A stretch of 29,193 bases of DNA from Amoebophrya sp. AT5.2. Lineage: Eukaryota; Sar; Dinophyceae; Syndiniales; Amoebophryaceae. Shown here piece by piece: positions 7,992 to 17,800 of the stretch (position 1 is the stretch's first letter; each line of letters opens with the position of its first letter). Location: the NCBI GenBank assembly GCA_005223375.1, contig RXOD01004090.1:1-29193 (forward strand), in the 5' to 3' direction. The position numbers and the translations under genes are program-made. The notes below the pieces were generated by a model that ran no database searches, had not been told where the DNA came from, and saw only the letters and a list, made by a program, of their open reading frames with translations.

Positions 7992-10900
7992 CTACATCGG
8001 TACCGTCGCGTAGCTCTTTCTGCAAGCCTTTCTCGTCCCCTCTCCCGACGGAGAAAACAGTGTCGGACTCCCCGGCACCAGCTGGATACCGACTCGCTGT
8101 AGCCACGGCTGAAAAACGAAGGTTTTGTTCTGCAGACGGCACTGCTGACTCGCGCGGCGAAACGACCTCGAATCAAAGCGCACGCCCGGCGGCCGCAGAA
8201 CGTTCGGCGACCGGCTGCTCGTTGAAGTCGTGGTACGCGATGAACTGGCCGCACCTGCGGCAGGAGCACAGCCTCCTTCATCTTTTCCACGGCCTGTTGT
8301 CTCTTCGAGGATCCTCGGGGAGTTTTGGAAGAGCCTCGCACTCGCCAGCGTGCTGGTCCCTGTCCCGCTATGCACCACAACATTGACGTTATGCGAAGAC
8401 GATGTGACAGCAGGTTCCACCAGTAAAGAAGGCGAAAGGCTCGCGCAAGTAGCCGCTTTCTCCTTGCTTGGAAAGGCGAGTCCGCGCGGTGACGTCGTGA
8501 ACGGACTTCGGTAGCACGAAAACACGTCCACTGTGTCGGGTTGCGCACGAGCGGTAGCGCCTGCTGGTGGTGTGCAAAGGGGATTGTAATCCGTTTTGCA
8601 GGTGCCGGCTCCAGCCAATGTGGGAGAACAAGCGGCTACCGCAACTGAAGCGGAGGACGCTCCAATCGAGGTTGACGCAGGCGTTCTCGAGGCCGAGGAT
8701 GCCGCGTCTACTGCCGGACGCACGACGCCAGCTCGCCCCACAGCAGTTTTTGCGGTGATTATTGGCGTGGAGTGCAGCTGGCTCGTCGGTGGCGTCAGAT
8801 TCGGGGAGAAGCAGACCGTCGCGCGGACTGGCACACTCGCCTGCACCCCCGTACACCGCTGCGCAACGTAGCTGCGGCGGCGTCCAGACTGCCCCGAATC
8901 CTCCCTAGCTGTGCAACGAGCCGCGCAGCCGTCCGCAGCTACAGGCGCAGCTGTTGGCTTTCCCGTCACAAAATCCTCGATGCGCTGGACGTCTCCGCCG
9001 CCTGCTGGATAGACGCACAGACCCCGTGGTGCGCCCGCGTCGAAGGTGATTCGGACCAGTCGGGCCGTTTCCGTGTTCTCCCCATACAGATACGTGTTTG
9101 TCGCCGTACCTATATCACCTGCCCTCGGAAAAGAACTGCCCACGTACCGGAAGAGCTGGCCGAGGCCCCCGCCAGATTCGTTCACGAAGTCGGCAAGACT
9201 CTCGTCTACTGCATCCCCCGTACGCGGCAGATAGAGCGAACGCTTCACAGAGGTGGAGGACGTTGTTTTTGATGTGGAGCACGCCGGTTCCGCTTCAGTT
9301 TCACCGCCGCGGCCACTGGTGCACATGTTGACCTTCAGGCCAACGCTTTCCGGGTACGCGCGCAGGCACAGCTGATGATCGGCGTTTCCGTCACCGGTGA
9401 TTTTCGGGGTGAGGAAGGCGGGATGCTGGTTTTCAACAGGAGGAGAAGCTGCCGGAGAGCGGTCGACGCGATTGCGGCCACTATCCATCGTATCAGCGGC
9501 GCCACGACCCGACCACCTCGCGAACCCGGACGTACCAGGGCTGGTAAGCAGGACGCGCCGCCCGCCACTGTACAACGCGACACTGCCGTCTTCGCTCGGC
9601 GATTCCCCGCAGCGGGTGGAGGTCGCGCCCGAGGAAAGCGGAGACTCGCGCGGAGAAAAAGAACGGAGCCCCGGCGCCGCAGGGATTTTCGAGGGCTGGG
9701 CCGCTGCTGTGGAGCTACAAAACGCTCGTTGAACGACACCGGAAAGGTACGGATTTACCTTCCCAGAAGCTGTGTAGTTCGGTTTGCTGTGTATCGCCGG
9801 GGGCCTGGACGAGGTGGACTTGTCCTGCTGAAACGAAGTTGGGTCGACGCTCGTTGTATCTGCCGGCGTTACAGGCTCCGTCTCCGCGACGGTTTCATGG
9901 TCTACCGCCGACCCTCGAGATCTGCCGCTCACGGGCTGCAGCTGATCCTTTTCTGTTTTCACCGCCTCTGCAGGAGCAGAACCAGTCGCAGCACCGGCTG
10001 CCACCTCAATTTTTCGTAGCACGCGGTCCGCCTCACTTGTTTTTCGTAAGTCCGCCGGGAGCAGCGCGCGAACGCACTGCAGGGCAGATTTCAGCTCCTC
10101 GCTTCCCTGGTCCCGCAGACGCGCCGTCGAATCGTAGTCGCGCAGCGCCCCTCCAACGTCGCCGTGTTCCTCGTCCCGTCTGGAAGCGGCGTCCTCTTGC
10201 TTTTCCACATCGACCGCATCACTCTCCCCGTTTTTTGGCGGAAGCAGTTTGCCACCTGTTCCTCCTGTTCGCACGGGTACTTGCAGCCGGCCCGGCAGGG
10301 TCCTTCGCCGGCTTTTGTCACGAGCTTCAGTTGCACTTGTTGCGCCGACTCTCGAGAGCAACCCTTCGCGTAGCAGCTGTTGAAAATCTCGTGGCTGTAC
10401 CCGCGGCGACGTCATTAGCGCCCGATTCTTCGGTCTCGCCAAATTGCTCATTCTTTCCATCTGGAGTTTCGGCGTCGCCGTCGGTCGTTTCTTTTTAGCA
10501 GGAACAAGAGCGTCTACATCCGTCGCCCCACTTGTGCGTGGTGCCGGCGCGAAGCTTTTTCGTGTGTTACTATTGCAAGAACTGGCGGCGACCGCTGCAA
10601 TCGCGGAGGATGTGACCCTCGGAAGAACACTGCATTTCGCCGCCGGCCCCAGTACAGTTCCGGGTGCCGTCCGACCTCCGCGCGCTGGAGCAGGCCCGGC
10701 CCTCATGTGTGCCAGCACGTCCCCTGCGTAAACGACCCCAGCGCTGCGAATGCTCCTCTGCTTAAGTTGCGCCGCGCCCTCGTGCGCAGCCCTTTTGAGG
10801 GATCGGTCCGACACCTGCGACAGCGAGGAGAGCGACCGTTGCCGGTACAGTAGAGAAACTGGTCTGCTTTTGCGTCCCTCCCGCGTCAGCGGGGCGCGCT

Positions 10901-12392
10901 CTTCTCCCAGGTCAGGAGCTGCGATGGGAGGCGGCTGCTCCTGGGCACGGTTGCCACGCAGTTTTAGTTTTGACGCGTACTGGTTGGACGTGCTTCTCGG
11001 TCTGCCTCTAGGGGCGGAGAGGCGGTGCGGCTCGGGACTCACGCGTCGCGGGCTGTGCACTGCGAGAATGCTGCTTTGCTCCGCAGCCGAAAGTGAAGTA
11101 TCCCCCGTCTCAGACGGGTGCTGGTTGCGCAGCCGAGCGCTCGTCGCAGGACAGTGGGTCTGGCCCCCACAACCAGCGATCGTGACTCGCCGGCCCGACG
11201 GGTTTCGCGGATGATCGGATCCGGCAACGAACGTCGAAGAGGAGGAAGAGCAGAAACCGCTACCGCTATTTCCCGTTGCGTGGTGGAGTTGGTGGGGGTC
11301 GTGACTGTAGAAATTCGCGTGCTGCTGCAGTTGATTTCCGTTTGCCTTTTTCTCGGCCGCGAAAATGCTCTTCGCCCGTTTCGGTCCGTGGTCGATGGAA
11401 GTGCTGGAGCACCACCCCTGGTCGTCCACAGAAGGATCGCACCCGACCCCGCCACGTTCCCCCCCGCCCTCCGCTCCACCTCCCGACCTTCTCCGCTTGC
11501 TCGCCGCGGTGGGGGCAGTGAAGTGGCGCGCGTGTCGGGTCGCCGGGAGAACGCGTTCCGAAACCTTCTGCCGAAACAGCAGCGGCACTGTGACCACGTC
11601 CACACTGTGCGGTTGGTGGTGCCGCGGAGCTTGTTCGTTGTCAAAGGACCTCGCAACTTGCTGCGCTTCTGGCCCCGCCCTATCGCGACCTGATTCAGCG
11701 CTGAAAACTTCAGTTCCGGCTGCTCGTCCCGCCTCCTGCTCGTCCGGCGAAAGCAGCAGCGAGGTCTTTTCGACACATCGTCTGCCCCGAAAGTCAAAAT
11801 TATGGGCCGGAATGTTCGCGTCGTCCCCGCCCGAAGCCGCGTTGCGGAACTGGAATTCGTCGCTGCGATCAACAAGTGCCGGGCTCATCAGCAAATCCGG
11901 TATGCCGTCTGCTGCCGCCGTCCCCGCGCCGCAAAAATCGAGCTGCTGCTCCGACTTTACTGTCGCGAGCGCCGGGCTCCGCAGCCCGGCGAAGGGATCC
12001 GAACCCGAAATACTCAGATCGAAAAGCGTCTGCCGGTCCTCCGCGTTTTCGTTTTCAACATCAGTGCAGTTGGGTAGGACGACCTCGTCTTGGTTCATTT
12101 GTTCATGATTGTCCACTGCCGGCGAGCACAGTTCGTGGCCATGATCTTCTTGACGTTCATTCTGCTTGCTACCTCCAAGAGAGGAGTCTGTTTGCTGCTG
12201 GGAATCAAGCGGCACTTCGGGCGACACGGTGAGCGAGTCCGATTGCGGCTCGTCGGAGCGGGGCGTCAGGTTGCAACTCAGGTCCCCCGGCTTCCATTCG
12301 CTCGAGTGGAACTGCTGCAACTGGAGGGCAAGAGTCTCCTCGAAGCTACGCGCGATGTGAGACTGCAGTACCTGTTGATGTCGTGGTGCCAT
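7992..12392 (-). CDS. Large Ser/Thr/Pro/Arg-rich protein, 1466 aa
   Basis: A single uninterrupted frame of 1466 codons from the ATG at 12392. No domain is recognised. The first 35 residues look like an amphipathic helix rich in Gln and His (RSFEETLALQLQQFHSSEW). A second probable helix lies in ELKSALQCVRALLPADLRK. The rest is low complexity, with many Ser-Pro and Ser-Pro-Arg sites (TSPR, HSPRRVSPEP, NSPR) of the type phosphorylated by proline-directed kinases. There are basic stretches that could be nuclear signals (SKRRRSG, KKKRPTATPK) and Ser/Thr runs near residue 1390. No membrane span is evident. The length of the open frame, with no stop in 4.4 kb, is the main evidence that it is a gene. 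A nuclear or cytoskeletal scaffold is a guess. Confidence 0.75.
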   Translation of the reverse strand: MAPRHQQVLQSHIARSFEETLALQLQQFHSSEWKPGDLSCNLTPRSDEPQSDSLTVSPEVPLDSQQQTDSSLGGSKQNERQEDHGHELCSPAVDNHEQMNQDEVVLPNCTDVENENAEDRQTLFDLSISGSDPFAGLRSPALATVKSEQQLDFCGAGTAAADGIPDLLMSPALVDRSDEFQFRNAASGGDDANIPAHNFDFRGRRCVEKTSLLLSPDEQEAGRAAGTEVFSAESGRDRAGPEAQQVARSFDNEQAPRHHQPHSVDVVTVPLLFRQKVSERVLPATRHARHFTAPTAASKRRRSGGGAEGGGERGGVGCDPSVDDQGWCSSTSIDHGPKRAKSIFAAEKKANGNQLQQHANFYSHDPHQLHHATGNSGSGFCSSSSSTFVAGSDHPRNPSGRRVTIAGCGGQTHCPATSARLRNQHPSETGDTSLSAAEQSSILAVHSPRRVSPEPHRLSAPRGRPRSTSNQYASKLKLRGNRAQEQPPPIAAPDLGEERAPLTREGRKSRPVSLLYRQRSLSSLSQVSDRSLKRAAHEGAAQLKQRSIRSAGVVYAGDVLAHMRAGPAPARGGRTAPGTVLGPAAKCSVLPRVTSSAIAAVAASSCNSNTRKSFAPAPRTSGATDVDALVPAKKKRPTATPKLQMERMSNLARPKNRALMTSPRVQPRDFQQLLREGLLSRVGATSATEARDKSRRRTLPGRLQVPVRTGGTGGKLLPPKNGESDAVDVEKQEDAASRRDEEHGDVGGALRDYDSTARLRDQGSEELKSALQCVRALLPADLRKTSEADRVLRKIEVAAGAATGSAPAEAVKTEKDQLQPVSGRSRGSAVDHETVAETEPVTPADTTSVDPTSFQQDKSTSSRPPAIHSKPNYTASGKVNPYLSGVVQRAFCSSTAAAQPSKIPAAPGLRSFSPRESPLSSGATSTRCGESPSEDGSVALYSGGRRVLLTSPGTSGFARWSGRGAADTMDSGRNRVDRSPAASPPVENQHPAFLTPKITGDGNADHQLCLRAYPESVGLKVNMCTSGRGGETEAEPACSTSKTTSSTSVKRSLYLPRTGDAVDESLADFVNESGGGLGQLFRYVGSSFPRAGDIGTATNTYLYGENTETARLVRITFDAGAPRGLCVYPAGGGDVQRIEDFVTGKPTAAPVAADGCAARCTAREDSGQSGRRRSYVAQRCTGVQASVPVRATVCFSPNLTPPTSQLHSTPIITAKTAVGRAGVVRPAVDAASSASRTPASTSIGASSASVAVAACSPTLAGAGTCKTDYNPLCTPPAGATARAQPDTVDVFSCYRSPFTTSPRGLAFPSKEKAATCASLSPSLLVEPAVTSSSHNVNVVVHSGTGTSTLASARLFQNSPRILEETTGRGKDEGGCAPAAGAASSSRTTTSTSSRSPNVLRPPGVRFDSRSFRRASQQCRLQNKTFVFQPWLQRVGIQLVPGSPTLFSPSGEGTRKACRKSYATVPM

Positions 12393-12422
12393 GATGAAGC
12401 AAGCCCAATCTTTTGGTTGTTT

Positions 12423-12432
12423 CTGAAAACAC
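12423..12432 (-). promoter_or_regulatory. Candidate splice acceptor upstream of 12392 start
   Basis: The minus strand reads GTGTTTTCAG and ends 30 nt before the ATG at 12392. This is a good pyrimidine-AG acceptor. It could serve trans-splicing of a leader onto the 1466-residue mRNA, or a cis intron from an unseen upstream exon. Confidence 0.4.
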
Positions 12433-12665
12433 GCATGGTCAAGGGCGACAATTCAAGGCGCAAGAGTTCTTGAAACCTCTTCCTTCCACCCGCGCACCGC
12501 CCTGCGCTTCAGTCTCGAACTCGACGCGATCAGATTGACGCTGGTGCCGGGACGGTAGGCAACCTTTTTAACCGCGTCGAGTATACGAAAGTATTTCCTG
12601 GAATGACTATACATGTGCTAACAGCTAAGTACTCCTGACTAAGCTCATGCATGCCTCTATGTCTA

Positions 12666-13166
12666 TCAAATCAGTACGAATTTTTCCTGCCCAATGTTCT
12701 CCCGTCCGCCGTCACTCTCCCAACTCCCGCGCCCCTCCCCCCAATCTCCCCGCTCGGCACTACCTCTAATTGCAGTGACTTCAAGGCCCCCACCAGCCGC
12801 TTCTTCTATTCGCGGGAAATGCTCCCGGAACTCGGAAACGGTGGTGTTCTTCACGTGCCCGGCTAGAGAAAGACCACGACCACCAGCACGTCGCGTGCCG
12901 GCAAGCAAGTACTTGTTCACTGCCAGACTTCGGAGCGCCGAGGCGGCGAAAACTGGCGAATGATCTCCCCCACCTGCTCCCCCACCTTTGCTGTCCGCAC
13001 GTTCTTCATGATTCTCTGTCTCGGCGGGTGGAGCCGCAGCTGCGTCCTCCGGAGCAGGGACGAGCTTCACCTCGCTTTTCACTCGCGCGATCTTCGCGCG
13101 GTAACGCTCCACGATAGACTCCTCGACGTCCTCACCGTCAGCTTCGCCTGTTGTCCTGGTCCCCAT
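12666..13166 (-). CDS. Hypothetical protein, 166 aa
   Basis: The start is taken at the ATG at 13166 (MGTRTTGEADGEDVEESIVE), because the frame upstream lacks another ATG and a pyrimidine-AG acceptor ends 5 nt before it. No family is recognised. Residues about 10-40 are charged and probably helical (VEESIVERYRAKIARVKSEV). Ala/Pro/Glu- and Gly-rich linkers follow, then a more ordered block (ASALRSLAVNKYLLAGTRR and HVKNTTVSEFREHFPRIEEA). The C-terminus is Gly/Arg/Glu-rich. It lies 273 bp upstream of the 1466-residue gene on the same strand. The C-terminal coding end could instead be an exon joined to the next gene, because AGAG-GTAGTG near its end is a possible donor. Confidence 0.6.
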   Translation of the reverse strand: MGTRTTGEADGEDVEESIVERYRAKIARVKSEVKLVPAPEDAAAAPPAETENHEERADSKGGGAGGGDHSPVFAASALRSLAVNKYLLAGTRRAGGRGLSLAGHVKNTTVSEFREHFPRIEEAAGGGLEVTAIRGSAERGDWGEGRGSWESDGGRENIGQEKFVLI

Positions 13167-13171
13167 GGCGT

Positions 13172-13183
13172 CTAGAATGAGAG
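13172..13183 (-). promoter_or_regulatory. Candidate trans-splice acceptor at 13166 start
   Basis: The minus strand reads CTCTCATTCTAG and ends 5 nt before the ATG at 13166. The pyrimidine tract and AG so close to the start fit a spliced-leader acceptor and support choosing this ATG. Confidence 0.4.
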
Positions 13184-13299
13184 GCCACCGCACTGGCGCA
13201 GCGTCGAAATAAACGTGCCGTCAGCGACAACGAATAGTCATCATCAATGATTATGCTGTTGAAGGCTCGCGAATATAAAGGATGAGCATGTTCTTGAAA

Positions 13300-13935
13300 T
13301 CAGAGGAAGAGATGGTCATGGTACAACTGGTGGCTCTGGGCCCAGCACGAAGCCTCAATCCATCGCGACCGCGAGCAGCCATCTTCACAAACACAATTTG
13401 TTCGTACTAATAAAGGTATAGCTACTAATATAAGTATAAATCCCTGGCTACTAGTATAAATATTTTTGTTTTTCACCGGACGATCCGACGTCCTGCGCGT
13501 TCCTGTGCGCGGCGCTCTCTCAAAAGTTACTTTGTAGTTTGGCCAAGAGGACCGTGACGTACTAGTACGGCGAACGCAACTACAAACACGGCGAAACACA
13601 AAATCCTCTTTCCGCCCGAGGCGGGAGTGATGGCTCTCCGTCTTGTCCGCGGCTTCTGTATCCGTTCGGCTTTTGTCTCTTTGTTCCTTGCGCTGTCCAG
13701 AATTGGGTAACAAGATGAAGAACCAACGTGTGTGTACACGCCGCTGCATCGCTTGCTTCGAATAGCTCTCGCGTCGCGTTCTCTGTGACCCCAAGTCAAG
13801 TCGACAGTACACAGTCAAAGCATTGCTGTGCAGGGCCGTTTTACTCCGAGACGACTCCAGTTTGTGATAGATCGGAAGCGGAATCGATGTACTTTTGCTC
13901 ATACTCAGTGATTCCAATTCTTGGAAGAAAGACAT
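13300..13935 (-). CDS. Doubtful ORF, 211 aa
   Basis: An open frame from the ATG at 13935 (MSFFQELESLSMSKST) with no recognised domain. The composition is Arg/Ser/Thr-rich throughout, with one moderately hydrophobic stretch near residue 167 (GFILILVAIPLLV) that might be a membrane span. The AT-rich repeat at 13405-13465 falls inside it, and its base composition is closer to the spacers than to the neighbouring genes. Another minus-strand frame, 13527-13799, overlaps it and also has a hydrophobic stretch (ILCFAVFVVAFAVLV), so one of them may be part of a small spliced gene. Equally it may be chance. Confidence 0.2.
   Translation of the reverse strand: MSFFQELESLSMSKSTSIPLPIYHKLESSRSKTALHSNALTVYCRLDLGSQRTRRESYSKQAMQRRVHTRWFFILLPNSGQRKEQRDKSRTDTEAADKTESHHSRLGRKEDFVFRRVCSCVRRTSTSRSSWPNYKVTFERAPRTGTRRTSDRPVKNKNIYTSSQGFILILVAIPLLVRTNCVCEDGCSRSRWIEASCWAQSHQLYHDHLFL
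13421..13460. repeat. AT-rich short direct repeat
   Basis: GCTACTAATATA at 13421 and GCTACTAGTATA at 13447 are 26 bp apart, within a TATAA-rich stretch. The block resembles a decayed tandem duplication. Confidence 0.4.
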
Positions 13936-14809
13936 GGGGCCCCTTCGGGCGGCTTATTCCAGTCAACAACATCAACAGGCCCGCTGTACATAGATCGAAC
14001 CTTTGCGTTTGGAGATCGAATTTGTATCACTAACGATTCGAATTATTGCCATCGACTGCCACAGCTTGAAAAACTTTGTTCGTATTCGCGCTAGGCGCGC
14101 CTGCCGATTGGTCTTTCCGATCCCGTCGCAATGGATGGATTGCTTCTAGGACTGGTGGGGGTCGCGCGCAAGTGGCGCAGGTGGAGCAAGAAAAACGCTA
14201 CTTGATGCAAAGGCCACACCCAGTGCGACGAACCACTCGTGAAGCGCAACGAGATCACTCGAGCATGAGCTTCCCCGCGCTACACACTGCACAGCCTCGG
14301 CCTCGTGAAAATGAACATGGAGCAGGACATTTCAATATTTTCGCGGATGCGATCACGAGCACCCGTGTCCTTTTTGTGTTCTACACGACCCTTGGCTTCT
14401 GCAGCGACTGCCTACGAACCAACTGCCCCAGCGATGACCGTGCAAGAACCACTCGACGAATATAAAGCGACGCTGGGGAGCTGGTTCCGGCACTAATGGA
14501 AAGGAGTCATAATAAACTACGTGAGCGTGCGCAAGAAAATTATACAGCGATACGTGCGGACATTAACGTGATCAGAACTGGATGAATGCTCTACTTCTAC
14601 TTCATTCGGGTACGTGGCCCGTCACCGCCCTTGAAAAGCTCTCGAAAGTGGCGATGGTGGAATGAATGTGGAACTGAGACCGACACCGAGGTAAAAAGAT
14701 AGATGGAGACAAGGAAATCAACACCTTCTAAAATGCAGGGATCGACACTGTGACGAAGATCATCACCGCGTCACGGCCAACGCTTTAGTAGATATTGAGC
14801 GTTCATCTT

Positions 14810-17800
14810 TTAGAACGTCCATTGTCGTAGATCCGTGGTCAGGATCCCGCCTGTGCCGGTGTTCGTAATTTCCGACATTTTCGGCTCGATTGTGACGGCC
14901 TCCATATCCACATCCACATCCAGATCCACGTCCCGTACGTAGTAGTCTTGGCTCGTCGTTGTCTGTCCTTGATGCGCCCGTAGTCGCCGTACGATTTCGG
15001 CCACCCCGCCTCCTTCCACCGCCGCCTCGTCGCTTGGTAGTTGTAGTGCTGGTGCTCTTGAGATTGAGTTCTCTGGCTGTCGCTGTTGGAGCTGGGGTTG
15101 CCGCTGGCCGTGCGATTGATGGCCCCGAAGTGAGTCTATGTAGTTTCCCGGGCCCGCCCCACTCCGGCCGGTGGAGGTTCGCAGGAACGGTGACTTCCCC
15201 GGCCCACCACCACCTGAACCGCCAGTCGCCGCACCATTTTCGCGGCTTCTCCTCACCAAGGAGGGCATCGTAGTTCTGCCCGAACTTACCGGACCCAGCT
15301 CGATCAGGCCCATGGGCGCCGGCGCCCGCTCGGACCGCAGCCGCGAAGGTCTGGCATTTACCATGTCCGCGATTGCCGAAGCCGGAGGGGCAGACGGAAG
15401 CGGGTCTGGCCGCCGTGGTACGATGAATGCGTCTTCGTGAGGCAATGGTGCTGAAGCGTCCTCTTGTGCTACGAAAAAATCGTCACTGTTGGCAGGTCCA
15501 GAGGACGCCTCAACGAACTGGTCCTCCTCTTCTATTTCTCGCGCCGCTATGTACCGCGCTGGTGCGCTGTAGACCCGCTCCGCGACCGCAACCGCTTCAA
15601 AAGGGTTACTGGCCGCCGCCTGCTCAAAATTATACCCTTTGCCGCCGCCGCCGGGAAGCGACTTTTGCAGATTCGAAGACGCGGAATCGGCGCTGCGATA
15701 CCCGTCCGTGTTCTGATGTTCGAGGTCGTAGGCCACGTCGCCCGTGCTCCTTATGGGAGGGCCATTCACGCCACCATACATGTTGCCCCGGTCTCTTTCC
15801 CTTGTGCTCTTTTCCACCTTCGTCGTGGGCCTTGCCGCCGGCGTCGCTGATGAAGATGACACCGCCGCTGCTGTTGCGCTCTTTCTCGGCGGGAACCTAG
15901 AGGGCCGTTGTTCGTCGTGCGTCCCCCTTGCCCCCGTTCCCGTTCGTGGGTGTGGAGGTTCCCGCGCTGCCCAATTATTCTGCTGCTGTTCCCGAGTTGC
16001 AGTTCCGGGCTCCAACTCCACCGCTACCGTTTCTTTACGTTCTGGGGCTCCTCCGGGCGATCCAGGAGTACCGGCACGACCCCCAGTCGCATCCAGTACA
16101 CCTGCCGCGCTGTCTCGGAACGGGGATCGCTCCTGGCGTGCGGCCCCTCCTTGCAGCACTTCTGGCGGTGGCCCACCGACTTTCTCTCCAGAGCTAGCAG
16201 CTTTCACACCTGCACCAGCACCCCCGCCACCTGTTGCTGTGTTATCACTTCTTCTTGAGCGGAGAGACGAGCCTCCTCCAGCTCTCGTCCCGAGGTCAAC
16301 GTCAACACCTTCGTGAGTAGAATGGTCTTTTGATCCGGCGGGTGTCGGAGGAGCTACAACAGCACTTCCCTCCCCCTCAGCCGCATTTTCAACATGCTGG
16401 TCGGTATCCCCATGCCGGTGGGGTAAACCACCACTATCTCCAACATGTGGTTCCTGGCTTGTCTCCTGCGGCCACGAAATCCTCCCCGACATTTCCGGCC
16501 CCATATTGCCGGAGGCCTCCATAACATCGTCCCACGTGACGTCCTTGTCGTCGTCGGTTTCGTGGTTGTGGTGGCCGTCGTGATGCGCGGCGTGGTGGTG
16601 CTCATGCAACCCCAAGCAATCGAACACGTCGACGCCCACGACGCTCTCAAAGATGAACAAGCCTCCCGTCAGCATCAGAAACAAGCACCCCAGCCGGTAA
16701 ATCCGCTCGCGGCTGCACCGACCCTCCGGTTTCTTTTTGTCGGAAGAGCTGGACTTGTTCGTGCTTGAGCCGCTTGGTATTGCGCCGCCATCAACTCCCA
16801 ACTCCGCTCGGTTCCGCACGACCCCGTTCGTTAAAAATCCTCCGTTACCGCTGGGCGGAGACGAGGTGGAAATGTTTCGCGACGAGCCGATCACAGCTCC
16901 ACCTCCCACCACCTCCTGGAGTTCTTGCGGTTCTTCTCGCGCCGACGTGTCGTCAGACTTTTTCGCGTTGCCGACGGTGTTACCGAGTGCGTTTTCGACC
17001 ACCGTGTTTACGTCCTCAACCGCGGTGCTCATCGCCGCGGCCAAGTCGTCACCGCGGAACAGCCACACCTTCAGGACGTAGCAGAAGCAGCCCATCAGGC
17101 AGCAACTGCTAAAGCAGTAGCTCGCCATGAAGCAGAGGATCTCGAACCAGGAGAGCTGCTTCGCCAGAAACAGCATGCTCATCAGGTTGGAGGGGCACGA
17201 AAACCCCTGCACGAAGCCCAGTATCAACAGCAGCTTCGAGTCCTCGATTTTCGTCCCGTCCTCCTTGTTAAAGGAAGTGGAGAGAAAACTGAGCCACCGA
17301 TACAAGCGGCCAAAGCGCATACGGATACTGTGCGAAAAAGCGCCAGCGCAAGCGGAGGACCGCATGCGGCGGGCGCCGATCAAGCAGCAGGGGGGGAAGA
17401 GAAAGTTCACGCTGCAAAACCCGCCGAAAGCCTCGGCGCTTCCCAGGTCGAGAATGGAGTCATACTCGTCAACGCCAGAGCCGGGAAGGTTCTCAAACGA
17501 AGTGTTAACTCCGAGAACCGTGGCACTCCCGCGCAGACGCGAAACCGCCGCCGGGCCGTGCTGCTGTGGAAGCGGGGGCGCTTCTGCGAGTACCAGTATC
17601 GGACCTTCTTGCTTTTCCCCAAGAACGAGCTTTTGTTCGCCCACTGATTGGTGTGCAACTTTTTCAGGTTCTTCCACCGAAAGAGGTGCAAATTGTCCGA
17701 AGGGTGGCGGAGAGGGCGTGCCAAAGCTTATCGCGTACTTTGTTCGTGAGTATCTCGGCGAGGATTTCGGCAGCTTCTTTCCCGAAAACGCCGTGGGTGA

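Larger units (their letters stand above)
13167..14809. other. Long spacer, 1.6 kb, no firm gene
   Basis: This is the longest stretch without a firm gene. It has one doubtful minus-strand frame (13300-13935, listed separately) and a plus-strand frame at 14076-14465 with no features. Around 13405-13465 it is very AT-rich and contains GCTACTARTATAA twice (13421 and 13447, 26 bp apart). The right part holds the 3' end of the NicO-like gene. Confidence 0.45.

Noticed and set aside
11365..12108. Plus-strand open frame of 247 codons
   Set aside because: Opposite the 1466-residue gene; no domain, and the minus frame is far longer.
14076..14496. Plus-strand frames of 129 and 63 codons in the long spacer
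   Set aside because: No recognisable domain, wrong strand for the array, and no clear start context or acceptor.
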